64,000 bases of DNA from CALCZU01 sp964396165 (lineage in GTDB: Bacteria; Bdellovibrionota; FAC87; UBA2466). The notes under the pieces were generated by a model. That model saw nothing but the letters and a program-made list of their open reading frames with translations. It did not search any database and was not told the origin of the DNA. The translations under genes were made by a program, and so were the position numbers. Of this stretch, positions 1 through 8,676 are shown piece after piece (the first letter of the stretch is position 1; every line of letters begins with the position of its first letter). The stretch lies in contig CAYNEF010000016.1 of assembly GCA_964396165.1 (NCBI GenBank), positions 1 to 64,000 on the forward strand. Reading direction: 5' to 3'.

Positions 1-46
1 GGGAGAAATTGCAGGTCAACTTCTGGAGTAAGTAGAAATATTATTG

Positions 47-122
47 TGGAGCGGGAGACGGGGCTCGAACCCGCCACCTACAGCTTGGGAAGCTGTCGCT
101 CTACCAGATGAGCTACTCCCGC
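47..122 (-). tRNA. tRNA-Gly (anticodon CCC)
   Basis: Read on the minus strand this folds into a complete cloverleaf: acceptor arms GCGGGAG and CTCCCGC, a five-pair anticodon stem ACAGC/GCTGT with loop TTCCCAA (anticodon CCC, reading GGG), a GGTTCGAGCC T-arm, and an encoded discriminator plus CCA (TCCA at 47-50). The 5' half of this gene and its upstream region are duplicated about 2.9 kb away at 2967-3094. Confidence 0.95.
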
Positions 123-219
123 GTGTAAATAAAACTGGTATTATTATAGGTAGTTAGCATGACTCCTTTTAATTTGTCGAGTTTATAAAAGTCTCCTACG
201 GAACATCCATGGAACATTT
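81..219. repeat. Direct repeat, copy 1 (tRNA-Gly 5' half plus upstream DNA)
   Basis: Bases 81-124 are identical to 2967-3010. Imperfect similarity continues through the promoter region to about 219, apart from about 11 bases absent from copy 2. The shared core runs from the anticodon stem to the tRNA 5' end. The two copies bracket a lipoprotein gene and a toxin-antitoxin remnant. Confidence 0.8.
143..148 (-). promoter_or_regulatory. -10 box of the tRNA-Gly promoter
   Basis: A perfect TATAAT on the minus strand lies about 20 bases before the tRNA 5' end. No strong -35 hexamer is seen at 16-18 bases upstream. In the duplicated copy near 3030 the corresponding bases no longer read TATAAT, so that copy has lost the box. 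The assignment rests on position and hexamer identity only. Confidence 0.55.
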
Positions 220-309
220 CTAAAACGACTTCCATTTTAACTCTCACTTTCACTCGTTTTCCATCGAACCGTGGAACATTCTGGGAACAACTTTATGACA
301 TTAGCAAAC

Positions 310-1941
310 TTAATCGTTTGGCTTTGTGAAGCCCGGTGCCCAAACTTCTGCAACGTCACCCGAGGTGTAAGTTGTCAGGAGATTATTTAAAAAGGAATGA
401 GAGCCGTCAAACGTAGAGGGCGTTGCACCTACGGTTGTCCAAGCTTGTGTGACGTTGCAGCTAGGTGTAGGAGCAAAGTAGATATCACTAGACTTGGGTA
501 GAAAATTCCCGCCTGCTGTACTTTGCTCAAGCACTTGTTTTTGCACTTTTGCAGTTAAAGTTTTTGGAGGGGTTTGCAACCAATCACAGTACATTCCCTT
601 GCTCCAAATGCTTGTTCCGCCTGCTTTTCCGGTGATAACATTTACGATGTCGTCACCGAAACCTATGTAGGAAACACCGGTAAGTGAGCCTTCCGTACCG
701 GCGGGAATATGAATAGCGAAAGTTCTTGTCGCTCCGTCGGCTTGACCGGCTTGCCATGCATAATGGAGTGTTCCCACATTAGTCATCGGGTTAAAGCTTG
801 CTAGTATGATGTGCCCATCTTCTCCGAAAGCAGTTGTTTTAGAGAAATTCACTTGCCCCGTAACAGCGTCAAAGAAATCTTCGCTTGCAGTTGCTCTGTT
901 AGCAGCTGCTTTTAAGAGAAAAGTGTAGGTTCCAGCATTTGCTGAATATACCATGGACAATCCTTTTTGATCCCCACTGCCACCCATACTCGGTGTGTGC
1001 GGAAGAATGGCCTGCACAAGACCTTTGTTAATTGTGTTAGCTGCGTTTTCAGGAGTATGCCAGATGTATATCTTGATATCTTTAGCTGATGAAGTTTCTG
1101 TTCCCAAAATTGTTGTTTTGTAAACAGCGTTTCCGTCCGAATCATTAGCCAATCTTTTCAGCTTTGCCGAAGTGACAGTGATGCCTGTAATTGTTCCTAT
1201 ATCACTTTTTCCATCCAACTCTTCACCAATGGCGGGAAGACTTTTTCCTGCTTTGAATTCAGCGGTAATTAATGCCGCTTGGAAAGTTAAAATCTTATTC
1301 ATGAGATCTGGATAACCAGCCATGAGCGCTTTAACCTGAGCAATTGAGCACGCCGTTGAGTCGTTAGCGCTAGCAGTCGCTGATTGCACCCCCGTGTCTC
1401 CCGTCGGACGATTTACATATGTGCTAGGATCGCTTGTGTTAATTAGGACATTGGGAGTTCTGGCATTGTCTTTCCAAGCAGGACCGTAGCAACTTGCACG
1501 GTAATCAACTTTACCGCTAGTGAAGCTGGCAAGATCTGCCGTTATTTGTGCGGCCGTCTTACTGCCATCCAAATCAGTTACTGCTTTTGTGACAACGACA
1601 TCCGGATCTTTTACACCATCGTTTGCCGGGTCTGTAGTTGTGTCGGCGTGGCCGGAATCAATCATATTCAAACCTAAATATTTTGCGATGAAGCTAAGAC
1701 CCGTGAATTGCAAGGCGCTGTAAAGTATGAACGTTGATTTACGCACATTGAGTGCATTGCTTGAACTTGATGTAGCAGTCGGGTTTGTTGCACGGATTGT
1801 GGAAGCAGCTACTGCAAGTGGATTGGTGTCAGCGGGATTTGTGTCTGGCGAAGTGCTTGATGAACTCGAGCTGCTGCCACAGCCATTCAAAACGGCTAGT
1901 ACGAACGCAAAGGCGGTAAAGGACGATAATAGACTTTTCAC
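310..1941 (-). CDS. Putative lipoprotein, unknown function
   Basis: A 543-residue protein beginning with a signal peptide and a lipobox (LNGC) followed by a serine-rich tether, so it is probably anchored in a membrane facing the periplasm or the surface. I chose the GTG at 1941 because GGAGG sits 8 bases upstream; the longer TTG start at 1956 would overlap that Shine-Dalgarno. The mature part is rich in Thr, Ala and Gly and has two short Cys-containing stretches (around YRASCYGPAW and MYCDWLQ), which may form disulfides. No family is recognised. It lies inside the block bracketed by the tRNA-Gly repeats and is convergent with nothing; 187 bases containing the tRNA promoter lie downstream. Function cannot be inferred. 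Confidence 0.85.
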   Translation of the reverse strand: MKSLLSSFTAFAFVLAVLNGCGSSSSSSSTSPDTNPADTNPLAVAASTIRATNPTATSSSSNALNVRKSTFILYSALQFTGLSFIAKYLGLNMIDSGHADTTTDPANDGVKDPDVVVTKAVTDLDGSKTAAQITADLASFTSGKVDYRASCYGPAWKDNARTPNVLINTSDPSTYVNRPTGDTGVQSATASANDSTACSIAQVKALMAGYPDLMNKILTFQAALITAEFKAGKSLPAIGEELDGKSDIGTITGITVTSAKLKRLANDSDGNAVYKTTILGTETSSAKDIKIYIWHTPENAANTINKGLVQAILPHTPSMGGSGDQKGLSMVYSANAGTYTFLLKAAANRATASEDFFDAVTGQVNFSKTTAFGEDGHIILASFNPMTNVGTLHYAWQAGQADGATRTFAIHIPAGTEGSLTGVSYIGFGDDIVNVITGKAGGTSIWSKGMYCDWLQTPPKTLTAKVQKQVLEQSTAGGNFLPKSSDIYFAPTPSCNVTQAWTTVGATPSTFDGSHSFLNNLLTTYTSGDVAEVWAPGFTKPND

Positions 1942-1967
1942 TTTAGAGACCTCCAAAAAAGTTATTC

Positions 1968-1993
1968 ATAATAGGTAATAAGATGCCTATTAT
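1968..1993. promoter_or_regulatory. Dyad in the lipoprotein promoter/leader
   Basis: ATAATAGG (1968-1975) and CCTATTAT (1986-1993) form a perfect 8-bp inverted repeat with a 10-base spacer, 27 bases before the chosen start of the lipoprotein gene. On the minus strand the proximal arm contains TATTAT, a possible -10 box. It could be an operator or an mRNA hairpin; neither is demonstrated. Confidence 0.35.
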
Positions 1994-2147
1994 TGTACCA
2001 TCTTTAACGGTTAGAAACTTAACGCAGCAGAAATTTAAAGCCGTTAATTGGCGTTCGCTAATTATGTCTAATAAGTGTATTACATTGCATTATATAGACC
2101 TGCGCTGGCGCTGTGCTCCGAAATTTAGTATCAGTTCACTATCGGTT

Positions 2148-2451
2148 ATGTCAGATAAAGATTACGCAAGAAGCTGGTGGTATCTTTAAAACTGACTAGC
2201 TTACAGAGGACGATAAGCTCATCATTCGAAATTGGGCGCAAACTATTATTGAATACGGCCCCGCAGAGTTACAAAAAGCACCGAATGTTTGGGCAGATCA
2301 TGCACTTTATGGCGAATGGAAAGATCACCGTGCATCGAATTTTAGCTACCGTGGGCGCATTATTTACCGTGTAGAGGAAAAAATTGTGACGGTGGTTGTG
2401 GTTAAAATCACAACGGAGCACAACTACAAAAAGGATGAAAAGAAACCATGA
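2148..2451 (+). pseudogene. RelE/HigB-like toxin remnant
   Basis: The frame ending at 2451 encodes a RelE/ParE-superfamily-like tail (…WADHALYGEWKDHRASNF, then SYRGRIIYRVEEKIVTVVVV), typical of the central Arg/Tyr region and closing beta strands of these small toxins, and it overlaps the following antitoxin start by ATGA. The frame is interrupted by TAG at 2197, and the only nearby upstream ATG (2148) is in another frame. A single stop plus start loss or frameshift would explain this, so the toxin is probably inactive. The residues upstream of the stop (QIKITQEAG) fit the first beta strand of the fold. A sequencing error is the alternative. Confidence 0.6.
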
Positions 2452-2771
2452 AAGACTTACTGAGCTTAAAAGAATTGCAGGTTAAAGAAACTCCTGGGAA
2501 AACTATCAGGGCTTTCCGACGTAATTTTAACCTTACACTTGAAGATATTGCAAAGTTGACGGGAATTCCCGTTTCAAATCTTTCTGCCATTGAGCACGAT
2601 AGAATCGATCTTGGACTAAGTAGAGCAGTCCGTATTGCAGCCGTATTTGGAATCCATCCATCCCTTATTTTATTTCCCGAGGGATATTCAAGGCAAAGTA
2701 ATCAGCTTATCAGTAAGATTAGAAAGAATGCTGCTAGTCTCATTGAACGTAAAATCAAAGAGAGTGCCTAA
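2448..2771 (+). CDS. Xre-family antitoxin / HTH transcriptional regulator
   Basis: 107 residues with one helix-turn-helix of the Cro/C1 type at about residues 20-75 (recognition region LEDIAKLTGIPVSNLSAIEH). In toxin-antitoxin pairs such proteins bind both the partner toxin and their own promoter. The ATG overlaps the toxin-remnant stop by four bases, the usual toxin-first HigBA/RelE-Xre order, so the two were translationally coupled. It appears intact while its toxin is broken. It could act as an anti-addiction antitoxin or be on the way to loss. Confidence 0.85.
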   Translation: MKDLLSLKELQVKETPGKTIRAFRRNFNLTLEDIAKLTGIPVSNLSAIEHDRIDLGLSRAVRIAAVFGIHPSLILFPEGYSRQSNQLISKIRKNAASLIERKIKESA

Positions 2772-2966
2772 CGGCAAACAGCTTTTTGTACTGTCGCCAT
2801 CCTACAACTTCAAAAATTTTTCATGGATCTTCTGTGGATCCAAATAACCGGTAACAACAAGTCATAACTAGCAACAACCAGAAAGAGACACCGTCCAAGA
2901 ACCTTTTGTGTATTATGTTTACAGTGATTTGATTGATCTTTTTGTCGCTGATAAAAACGGGTATTT

Positions 2967-3094
2967 CAGCTTGGGAAGCTGTCGCTCTACCAGATGAGCT
3001 ACTCCCGCGTATAAACAAAACTGGTATTAAGTTAAAAAGTTAGCATGGGTGCTTCAAAGTTGTCTAGATTATAAAAGCCTCCCATGGAACATTT
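2967..3094. repeat. Direct repeat, copy 2 (tRNA-Gly 5'-half remnant)
   Basis: The first 44 bases are identical to 81-124 and contain the tRNA-Gly 5' end, D-arm and anticodon arm on the minus strand. The variable loop, T-arm and acceptor 3' strand are missing, so it cannot make a tRNA. The following 84 bases resemble the tRNA upstream region with substitutions, and the TATAAT is not retained. The region between 2772 and 2966 contains no gene I can support. Confidence 0.8.
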
Positions 3095-3115
3095 TAACTA
3101 GAAACAAAAAGGTTA

Positions 3116-3574
3116 TCAGTGAACTGGCTTTTGTTCGCAGATGAAATCAAGGAGATTTATTAGTGAAACAGAGGTCAATGAGGTATTTTTCTTGTTCTCT
3201 CCAGTACCTTCACTTAATAAAGGGATTTCCTTGCCGTTTTCATAAGCAAAGTATTCTGTTGTCGGTCCATCGACAGGGCCAATGGCAACTTCTATGTTAC
3301 CTTTTGCCGCTTCTGTAATTTTTTTCTTAAGTTCGGCCAAGACAACGTTTTTAGCAAACCGAACATCTTCAATCTTCATTCCAGCGATTGTACGATTGGA
3401 AAACACATACAACCCATCCATATCAGCTTGATAGGTGAGTGTGCATTCGGAATACTGAGACATTTCAAATGGCACATAACCTGAGCCTTTTCTTAATTTT
3501 AGATAGGTATTGGGTGCGTTTCCTAGTGCGAATGTGGCAGAAAGAAGGCCTAAAAAAAGTATACGGATGCTCAT
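3116..3574 (-). CDS. Secreted/periplasmic protein, unknown function
   Basis: 152 residues with a clear N-terminal signal peptide (MSIRILFLGLLSATFALG) cleaved around residue 18. GGAGACC precedes the ATG. The mature part has two Cys (one in SECTLTY, one in the C-terminal DFICEQ) that could pair. No family recognised. It is divergent from the large putative peptidase gene at 3795, with a 220-base AT-rich region between them that must hold both promoters. Confidence 0.75.
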   Translation of the reverse strand: MSIRILFLGLLSATFALGNAPNTYLKLRKGSGYVPFEMSQYSECTLTYQADMDGLYVFSNRTIAGMKIEDVRFAKNVVLAELKKKITEAAKGNIEVAIGPVDGPTTEYFAYENGKEIPLLSEGTGENKKNTSLTSVSLINLLDFICEQKPVH

Positions 3575-3794
3575 GATGGTCTCCTTGAAGGAACAAATCG
3601 CACTATCTTGCTACCTTGTCAAACCTAAGATTTCTTAAATGGCAGTTTCTATTTCATAAAAGTCAGATAATTACTAAGATTAGAAAAATTGTGCATTAAC
3701 ACACATATTTGAATAAATAACACTTAACAATGTTTCACAATTCATTCATTCGTTTTTAGTCGCTCCGTGCCGAAAGTTATTCGAGAGGTTCTGA

Positions 3795-6773
3795 ATGTTT
3801 AAAATTTCCATTTTTTTAATCGTATTTACACTAAGCGCTTTTTGCGAAACGACAGAAATTAAATCAAGCCCGAGTTCAATAAATTTCGGGCAATTAGTTT
3901 CTGACTCTGTATCAAAACCTCAAAGCATCACACTAGATGGGCCGCAAGGAATAAAAATACTGACAATCGGCGTAACTAATACTGTATTCCGATATGCAGG
4001 AAACCAAGCTTTTCCGGGAAAAGGCGGCTCCTGCACCCCAACGACTCCTACCTTTCCTTGTACGATTTTTTTAGAAATGAAATATCTTATTACTGGTGAA
4101 CAGGTTTCGGAATTTATTATTTCTTACTTGTTGCCTAATACAAGTACACCCAAAATACTAAAAGTACCGCTAAAGGGAAATAGCAATCGTCCCCCTACAA
4201 TTTCTACCACAGGCAATACTTTCCAGATTCCTTACCAAACGAGTATTTTAAAGCAAATTGACGCAACTGATTTAGATCAGGACAAGCTTACTTTTGCCTT
4301 GGATGAAAAGCCTACTAAAGGAGAAGTACTTTTAAATTCATCCGGCCGTTTTATGTACACAAACTCTACCGGATTAAAAGGAAATGATTCTTTTAAATTC
4401 ACGGTAAAAGACGGCTTTTACACAAGATACGGCACGGTCGTATTAGAAATCTTAAAGCCTACAATAAAACTTGATAAAACTTCCATCACCTTTCCCGAAA
4501 CAGCTAACGGAAGTGGTGTTTCTAAACAAGTACTCACTTTTACCAACACAAGTAACTTTAAAATACTATTTAAGCCGAATATAAGTATCAAAGGAAATTA
4601 CTTCAAGATTTCAAATGTTACTAGCTTAAATCCCGGCCTTTCGTTTTGTAACTTTTCTAATGATCCTAAAGAACAGAGCACGATGATGTTTTCCATGGAG
4701 AAAAATACTTCATGCAGTATTGAAATCACATATGAACCCAAATTAGCAGGGGTACATCGAGCAGGTATCACTCTCCTTTTTAGCTCAAATAAAAACACTG
4801 AATTATTTTTTGGACAAACGATCTATATGATAGGCACTTCAAAAGATTACGCTCCATTGGCTATCGAACTCGACCAATCTGAAGTTTTTTCCCTAGGCGG
4901 CAAGTTAGATGTCTTTGGCAAAGTGAAAGGCGCAATTGATAAAAACAACCTTCCACTCATCCAATGTTTATATGACACATCGGTAATAGGAACTGCTACC
5001 GTTGCAAGTACAGGTGAATTTAAAATTAGTTGTGTCGATTCTTCCAAAGAACTAAAAACAACAAACATTAAAATTAAATTAATGGACTACATCGGCCCAA
5101 CAAATGAGGTTACAGTAACCGCATTTGTTGGAGGAGATAAAACATCGACGCTTCCAGCACAATATCAAACCTACATCACAGATCAACCCGCAAATTTGAT
5201 TGCAGAAGACCAGTTTACTCCAAATGAAACTGCAGATCTTTTTGTACGTGGCCGAGCAAAAGAGAACTCAAGCTTTACTATTTTAGCTAGAATAAAACTC
5301 AATGAAACCGACAACGACTCAAAGTGGCAGATAGTATCTCAAGAAATTACTGGCACTGTGCCAGAAGGATATAGTGCGCCTGAACTCATTGCCGAAGCCC
5401 CCTATATTCAGTCGCAATCAATAAACGGACCTATCATCTATAAAAAACATGTCTTAGTGAAACATAAAGAAAATACTCGCAACTACTTAATGGACTGGAT
5501 TGTGTACGGTAAAGCGAGCGACACGATTGTGCCAGTACTCATCCCCTCGGTGCTTGTAAACCCATGGACAGGAAAAAAACATGGATGGGTGACCCAATGG
5601 TACAGGAAGAATTCAAAGCCAGAAGATTTTAATCCCAACTATTATGGAGTAAACGACGAAAAATTAAAAATGTTTGCAGACAATGTAACAAACATTTTAA
5701 ATCGTCTCTCTGGGGGAAAAGCAGTCGTCGATTATGAAATTGTGAAACAAGCCGAAGAGGTGAGTGAAACAGAAACCGATACGACCACAAAATGTAGAAG
5801 TCTGTCTGGTAAGTATTTAAGTTCGCGGGGTATAACTGTTTCAAATAAATTATCACACTTCCAATGGTTTCTTGAAACCTGGAGTTCAGAGCTTTTAAAA
5901 ATAGCTCCGAATTGCTCAAAACCGCAAGGGAACTCGAACGGCCCTGCAAGTCCTGGTACTTATTTTCCTAATATCTTTAGCATGCAAAACAATATATCAG
6001 GATTGACGAGTGCCGATGTCCCTTCTGATATGATGAGTTATATTGCTATACATGAAATTGGCCATGGCATTCAACTCATGGGTTCACATCCCACTATCAA
6101 CGCCCCAGATCCTAGCGCAAAAAAAGGAATAATAGAGAACGCAGATAGATTATTTAAGGTAGCAAATTATTCTGGTCCATTCGAGGATGTGTTAAGCGGA
6201 AATTACAACGATTACTATATCAATCCCATCTCAAAGATAACTGCTGGTTGGCTCGACGGCAGCCAGGTTAAGTATACCACTCAAAGTGGTTTATACGAGC
6301 TCTATACAGATGAAGAAAAAAACGTATCAAATCGGTATTATCCAAACACAGGAAAGCCTCTTGTTCTCGTAGTACCAATAAATGTAAAAGGTATGGTTGA
6401 TTACTTATTTTTAACAATTGCAAACAAACTTGCGACAGATCGCTACTATGATAGTGACACCAGAAGACGCTCTCTACAAAATGAGGGATTGCGCTTGTCT
6501 ACTATCATAGGGCCGATGAATTCAAGACAAGGGCTGGGGAAATCTGCAATTCAAATCGTTGTAAATAGTTACAATGCCGACTTAATAAGGCCAGAGGAAG
6601 AATCCGAAGCCACGCACAACCACACGATTCCTAAAAATGCGACTATGAACATCAGATTTGAAGATAATAATATTTTAATTCAAAATATGGGACGCATTGA
6701 GGATCCAATTAAAGGGGATTTTGCCACTGTCAAAATCAAATTTTGTGCGCTAAATGAAACTTGTGCCCCGTAA
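3795..6773 (+). CDS. Secreted multidomain putative zinc metallopeptidase
   Basis: 992 residues: signal peptide (1-17); an Ig-like ASH/HYDIN-type domain starting about residue 20; a cadherin-like/VCBS-type module at about 130-220 (ends NDSFKFTVKDGFY); a second ASH-like domain at about 225-350; further Ig-like sequence; and a C-terminal catalytic-looking region containing HEIGH at 753-757. The sequence after it, with an N-P-x-S-K-x-x-A-G-W-L element, resembles the M11/gametolysin and M6 groups, where an Asn-Pro-x-x-K-x-x-x-G-W segment follows the zinc helix. The third zinc ligand is atypical: HEIGHGIQLMGSH has Gln where metzincins have Gly, and the next His is two residues late. GAGAGG lies before the ATG. 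It is probably exported and acts on proteins or surfaces; the substrate is unknown. Confidence 0.75.
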   Translation: MFKISIFLIVFTLSAFCETTEIKSSPSSINFGQLVSDSVSKPQSITLDGPQGIKILTIGVTNTVFRYAGNQAFPGKGGSCTPTTPTFPCTIFLEMKYLITGEQVSEFIISYLLPNTSTPKILKVPLKGNSNRPPTISTTGNTFQIPYQTSILKQIDATDLDQDKLTFALDEKPTKGEVLLNSSGRFMYTNSTGLKGNDSFKFTVKDGFYTRYGTVVLEILKPTIKLDKTSITFPETANGSGVSKQVLTFTNTSNFKILFKPNISIKGNYFKISNVTSLNPGLSFCNFSNDPKEQSTMMFSMEKNTSCSIEITYEPKLAGVHRAGITLLFSSNKNTELFFGQTIYMIGTSKDYAPLAIELDQSEVFSLGGKLDVFGKVKGAIDKNNLPLIQCLYDTSVIGTATVASTGEFKISCVDSSKELKTTNIKIKLMDYIGPTNEVTVTAFVGGDKTSTLPAQYQTYITDQPANLIAEDQFTPNETADLFVRGRAKENSSFTILARIKLNETDNDSKWQIVSQEITGTVPEGYSAPELIAEAPYIQSQSINGPIIYKKHVLVKHKENTRNYLMDWIVYGKASDTIVPVLIPSVLVNPWTGKKHGWVTQWYRKNSKPEDFNPNYYGVNDEKLKMFADNVTNILNRLSGGKAVVDYEIVKQAEEVSETETDTTTKCRSLSGKYLSSRGITVSNKLSHFQWFLETWSSELLKIAPNCSKPQGNSNGPASPGTYFPNIFSMQNNISGLTSADVPSDMMSYIAIHEIGHGIQLMGSHPTINAPDPSAKKGIIENADRLFKVANYSGPFEDVLSGNYNDYYINPISKITAGWLDGSQVKYTTQSGLYELYTDEEKNVSNRYYPNTGKPLVLVVPINVKGMVDYLFLTIANKLATDRYYDSDTRRRSLQNEGLRLSTIIGPMNSRQGLGKSAIQIVVNSYNADLIRPEEESEATHNHTIPKNATMNIRFEDNNILIQNMGRIEDPIKGDFATVKIKFCALNETCAP

Positions 6774-7007
6774 AACCTCAGACAGCTTTTAAGTTGTCGC
6801 GAAATCTCATTGATTTAAATTTCCATGGAACAGCTTCAGCAAAGTCCACATCCCATTTCATGGAAGGGAAACTGGGTCGCCATACCTTTTATTTGGCAAT
6901 TCAGAATTGAAAAGATCGCGATGAACGCATTTAAAATCACGTTTTACCCTGCGGCATAGTTCGAAGATGGAATTGCGTACAATTTTAACGTCTCTATTCG
7001 ATTACTA

Positions 7008-7451
7008 CTACTTTAATCCATAGTATAGAGCTGATCCCAGCGAAGCATTACCATCAAAAGCGTAGTCGAGTTCATATCTTGTTCTCCAACCGCTGTTTTT
7101 TATTCGGACGATAGCGCGTTCGATAGTCTGTGCACTCACTTCTTTTTCACGAATTATTTTTGCTATCATAGATCCCAACTCGGTTGAAGTTGTTGTTGAG
7201 GCTCTTTCTGCAAATTTAAAAGCAACAAAAGCAAGTTCACTATCCGATGCAGTTTCCAGTGATTGAGCAAATTTTATTACGTTTGACTTATATTCGGCTG
7301 AAGTAAAATCGAAATCTCGAAATTGCCCCGGCGTTATTTCTTCAATGAAACTACTTGGAGAAGGCTTGGCAAGCCATTTGTATTTGTCGTGACAAAAAGA
7401 TTCAGCCTGCAGATTGACTGCGAGTAGTAAAATAAGAATAGCGTATTTCAT
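7008..7451 (-). CDS. Secreted/periplasmic protein, unknown function
   Basis: 147 residues from the ATG at 7451, chosen because GGAG lies 6 bases upstream and it opens directly with a signal peptide (MKYAILILLLAVNLQA). An ATG four codons earlier overlaps that ribosome-binding site. The mature part is mainly helical and charged. No family recognised. It converges on the peptidase gene; the 234 bases between them contain no gene I can support. Confidence 0.7.
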   Translation of the reverse strand: MKYAILILLLAVNLQAESFCHDKYKWLAKPSPSSFIEEITPGQFRDFDFTSAEYKSNVIKFAQSLETASDSELAFVAFKFAERASTTTSTELGSMIAKIIREKEVSAQTIERAIVRIKNSGWRTRYELDYAFDGNASLGSALYYGLK

Positions 7452-7729
7452 AATAATCTCCATTTGGATCTATCTGCAACTAAGGTGCCTGTTGCCGTTT
7501 TATTAACTGTAAGCTGATTTCTGAAGTGTTTATAAAAATAGTCAGAACACAAAGCCGTCGATAAGCCGCTTCTCTTCGTGCAAAGCATGGATTCTTTAAC
7601 AGTTAATCAAGATTTGTATTTCTTTTGAACAGATGGTTAAGTTCTAGTGCGATATGTTGTTCGGTTCCAAGAGAGGTCTGCGCGTTTTGAAAGTTCTAGG
7701 TACCATTCCTTTCGTGAAAACAGGTTTAA

Positions 7730-8398
7730 TTACTCTACTAGGCCAGAATATAGTATCGAACGCTGATTCATTGGAGATTTTTTTGTGCAATAGACATTGG
7801 TCTTGCAATAATACTTAGCACCATACGGATAACAATCCTGATACTTCCAATTTGCATTACGAAAATAATAAGTTTCCCAACCTTTGCATACCTTAGCAGC
7901 CTCTACTTCCATTTGGCCAAATATTTCCGGGTAAGGTGCTAACAACGTGACAGCAGCATCGCTGGAGGTATGAATTGCGATAGTTGGTTTCGCTATGTCT
8001 AATGCACAATCGAGTTTCTTACTTTCAGGTGGGGGAAGAATTAACTTCTTATCAGACACTTCTAGACAAACGTCTAGAGCCCCTGCCTCAAAGTTGGAGT
8101 TACGGAGTTGATCAATACAATAAATTTTATACCAGTAATATTTGAAGGTTTTGCAAAATCTGATCGCTCCCTTGTCGTAAAACTGGGCATTAGAAACTAC
8201 CTTGGCGCAATCTTTTTTATATTTCGCAGATTTTAACCCCTTACAAAAATCATACGCCATATCCTTATGGTTAGATGATGCAACTAGTGCGATGGCTCTT
8301 TCTGAATTTGTACCGATTACTGTCAGAGATGAATTAGAACTATGTTCTGCTAAAAGTTTCATACTTAACAAACAAAATACTAGTAGGTGCTTATTCAT
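7730..8398 (-). CDS. Cysteine-rich secreted protein, unknown function
   Basis: 222 residues with a signal peptide (MNKHLLVFCLLSMKLLAEH) and about ten Cys in the mature part, spaced as DFCKG, KDCAK, RFCK, IYCID, DVCLE, LDCAL, KVCKG, QDCY, YYCK and VYCT, which suggests a disulfide-stabilised periplasmic or extracellular protein. The alternating Cys plus helical segments recall SEL1-type or Cys-rich repeat proteins but no family is assigned. 266 bases without a supported gene separate it from the next gene downstream. Confidence 0.75.
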   Translation of the reverse strand: MNKHLLVFCLLSMKLLAEHSSNSSLTVIGTNSERAIALVASSNHKDMAYDFCKGLKSAKYKKDCAKVVSNAQFYDKGAIRFCKTFKYYWYKIYCIDQLRNSNFEAGALDVCLEVSDKKLILPPPESKKLDCALDIAKPTIAIHTSSDAAVTLLAPYPEIFGQMEVEAAKVCKGWETYYFRNANWKYQDCYPYGAKYYCKTNVYCTKKSPMNQRSILYSGLVE

Positions 8399-8632
8399 TT
8401 TTAACTCCTATAAAAGTTTATTGCATTGGTTCCGTTAAATAAGTTGCATTTAATGGGCCGATTTTTTTTAAAAAAAAGACGAATACTTTCTAGGAGAGTG
8501 CTGAACACAATTTTAGATTTTGTCTATTTAATTAGCGTTTTATAAATAAAAACACTGTTTTTTTCTGTTTTCATTTTACCGCCGCACTGGCTGCATTTAA
8601 GAATATCAATAGCGAAGTTATAGGCGAGTTAT

Positions 8633-8650
8633 AGGTACGGCGCCGTACCT
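8633..8650. repeat. Perfect 18-bp palindrome followed by T5
   Basis: AGGTACGGCGCCGTACCT is fully self-complementary and followed on the plus strand by TTTTT. It lies 27 bases past the stop of the giant gene, but the T-tract is on the wrong side to be a canonical terminator for that minus-strand gene. It could be a REP-like element or a plus-strand terminator. The 8399-8632 stretch holds nothing else I can support. Confidence 0.55.
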
Positions 8651-8676
8651 TTTTACAAAGAGCTTGCTGGACTTTT

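Noticed and set aside
1941..1956. TTG start at 1956 for the first lipoprotein
   Set aside because: It would sit on its own GGAGG; GTG 1941 has the correct 8-base spacing and begins the signal peptide.
2177..2374. 65-codon plus frame over the toxin remnant
   Set aside because: It is out of frame with the RelE-like core and has no family resemblance.
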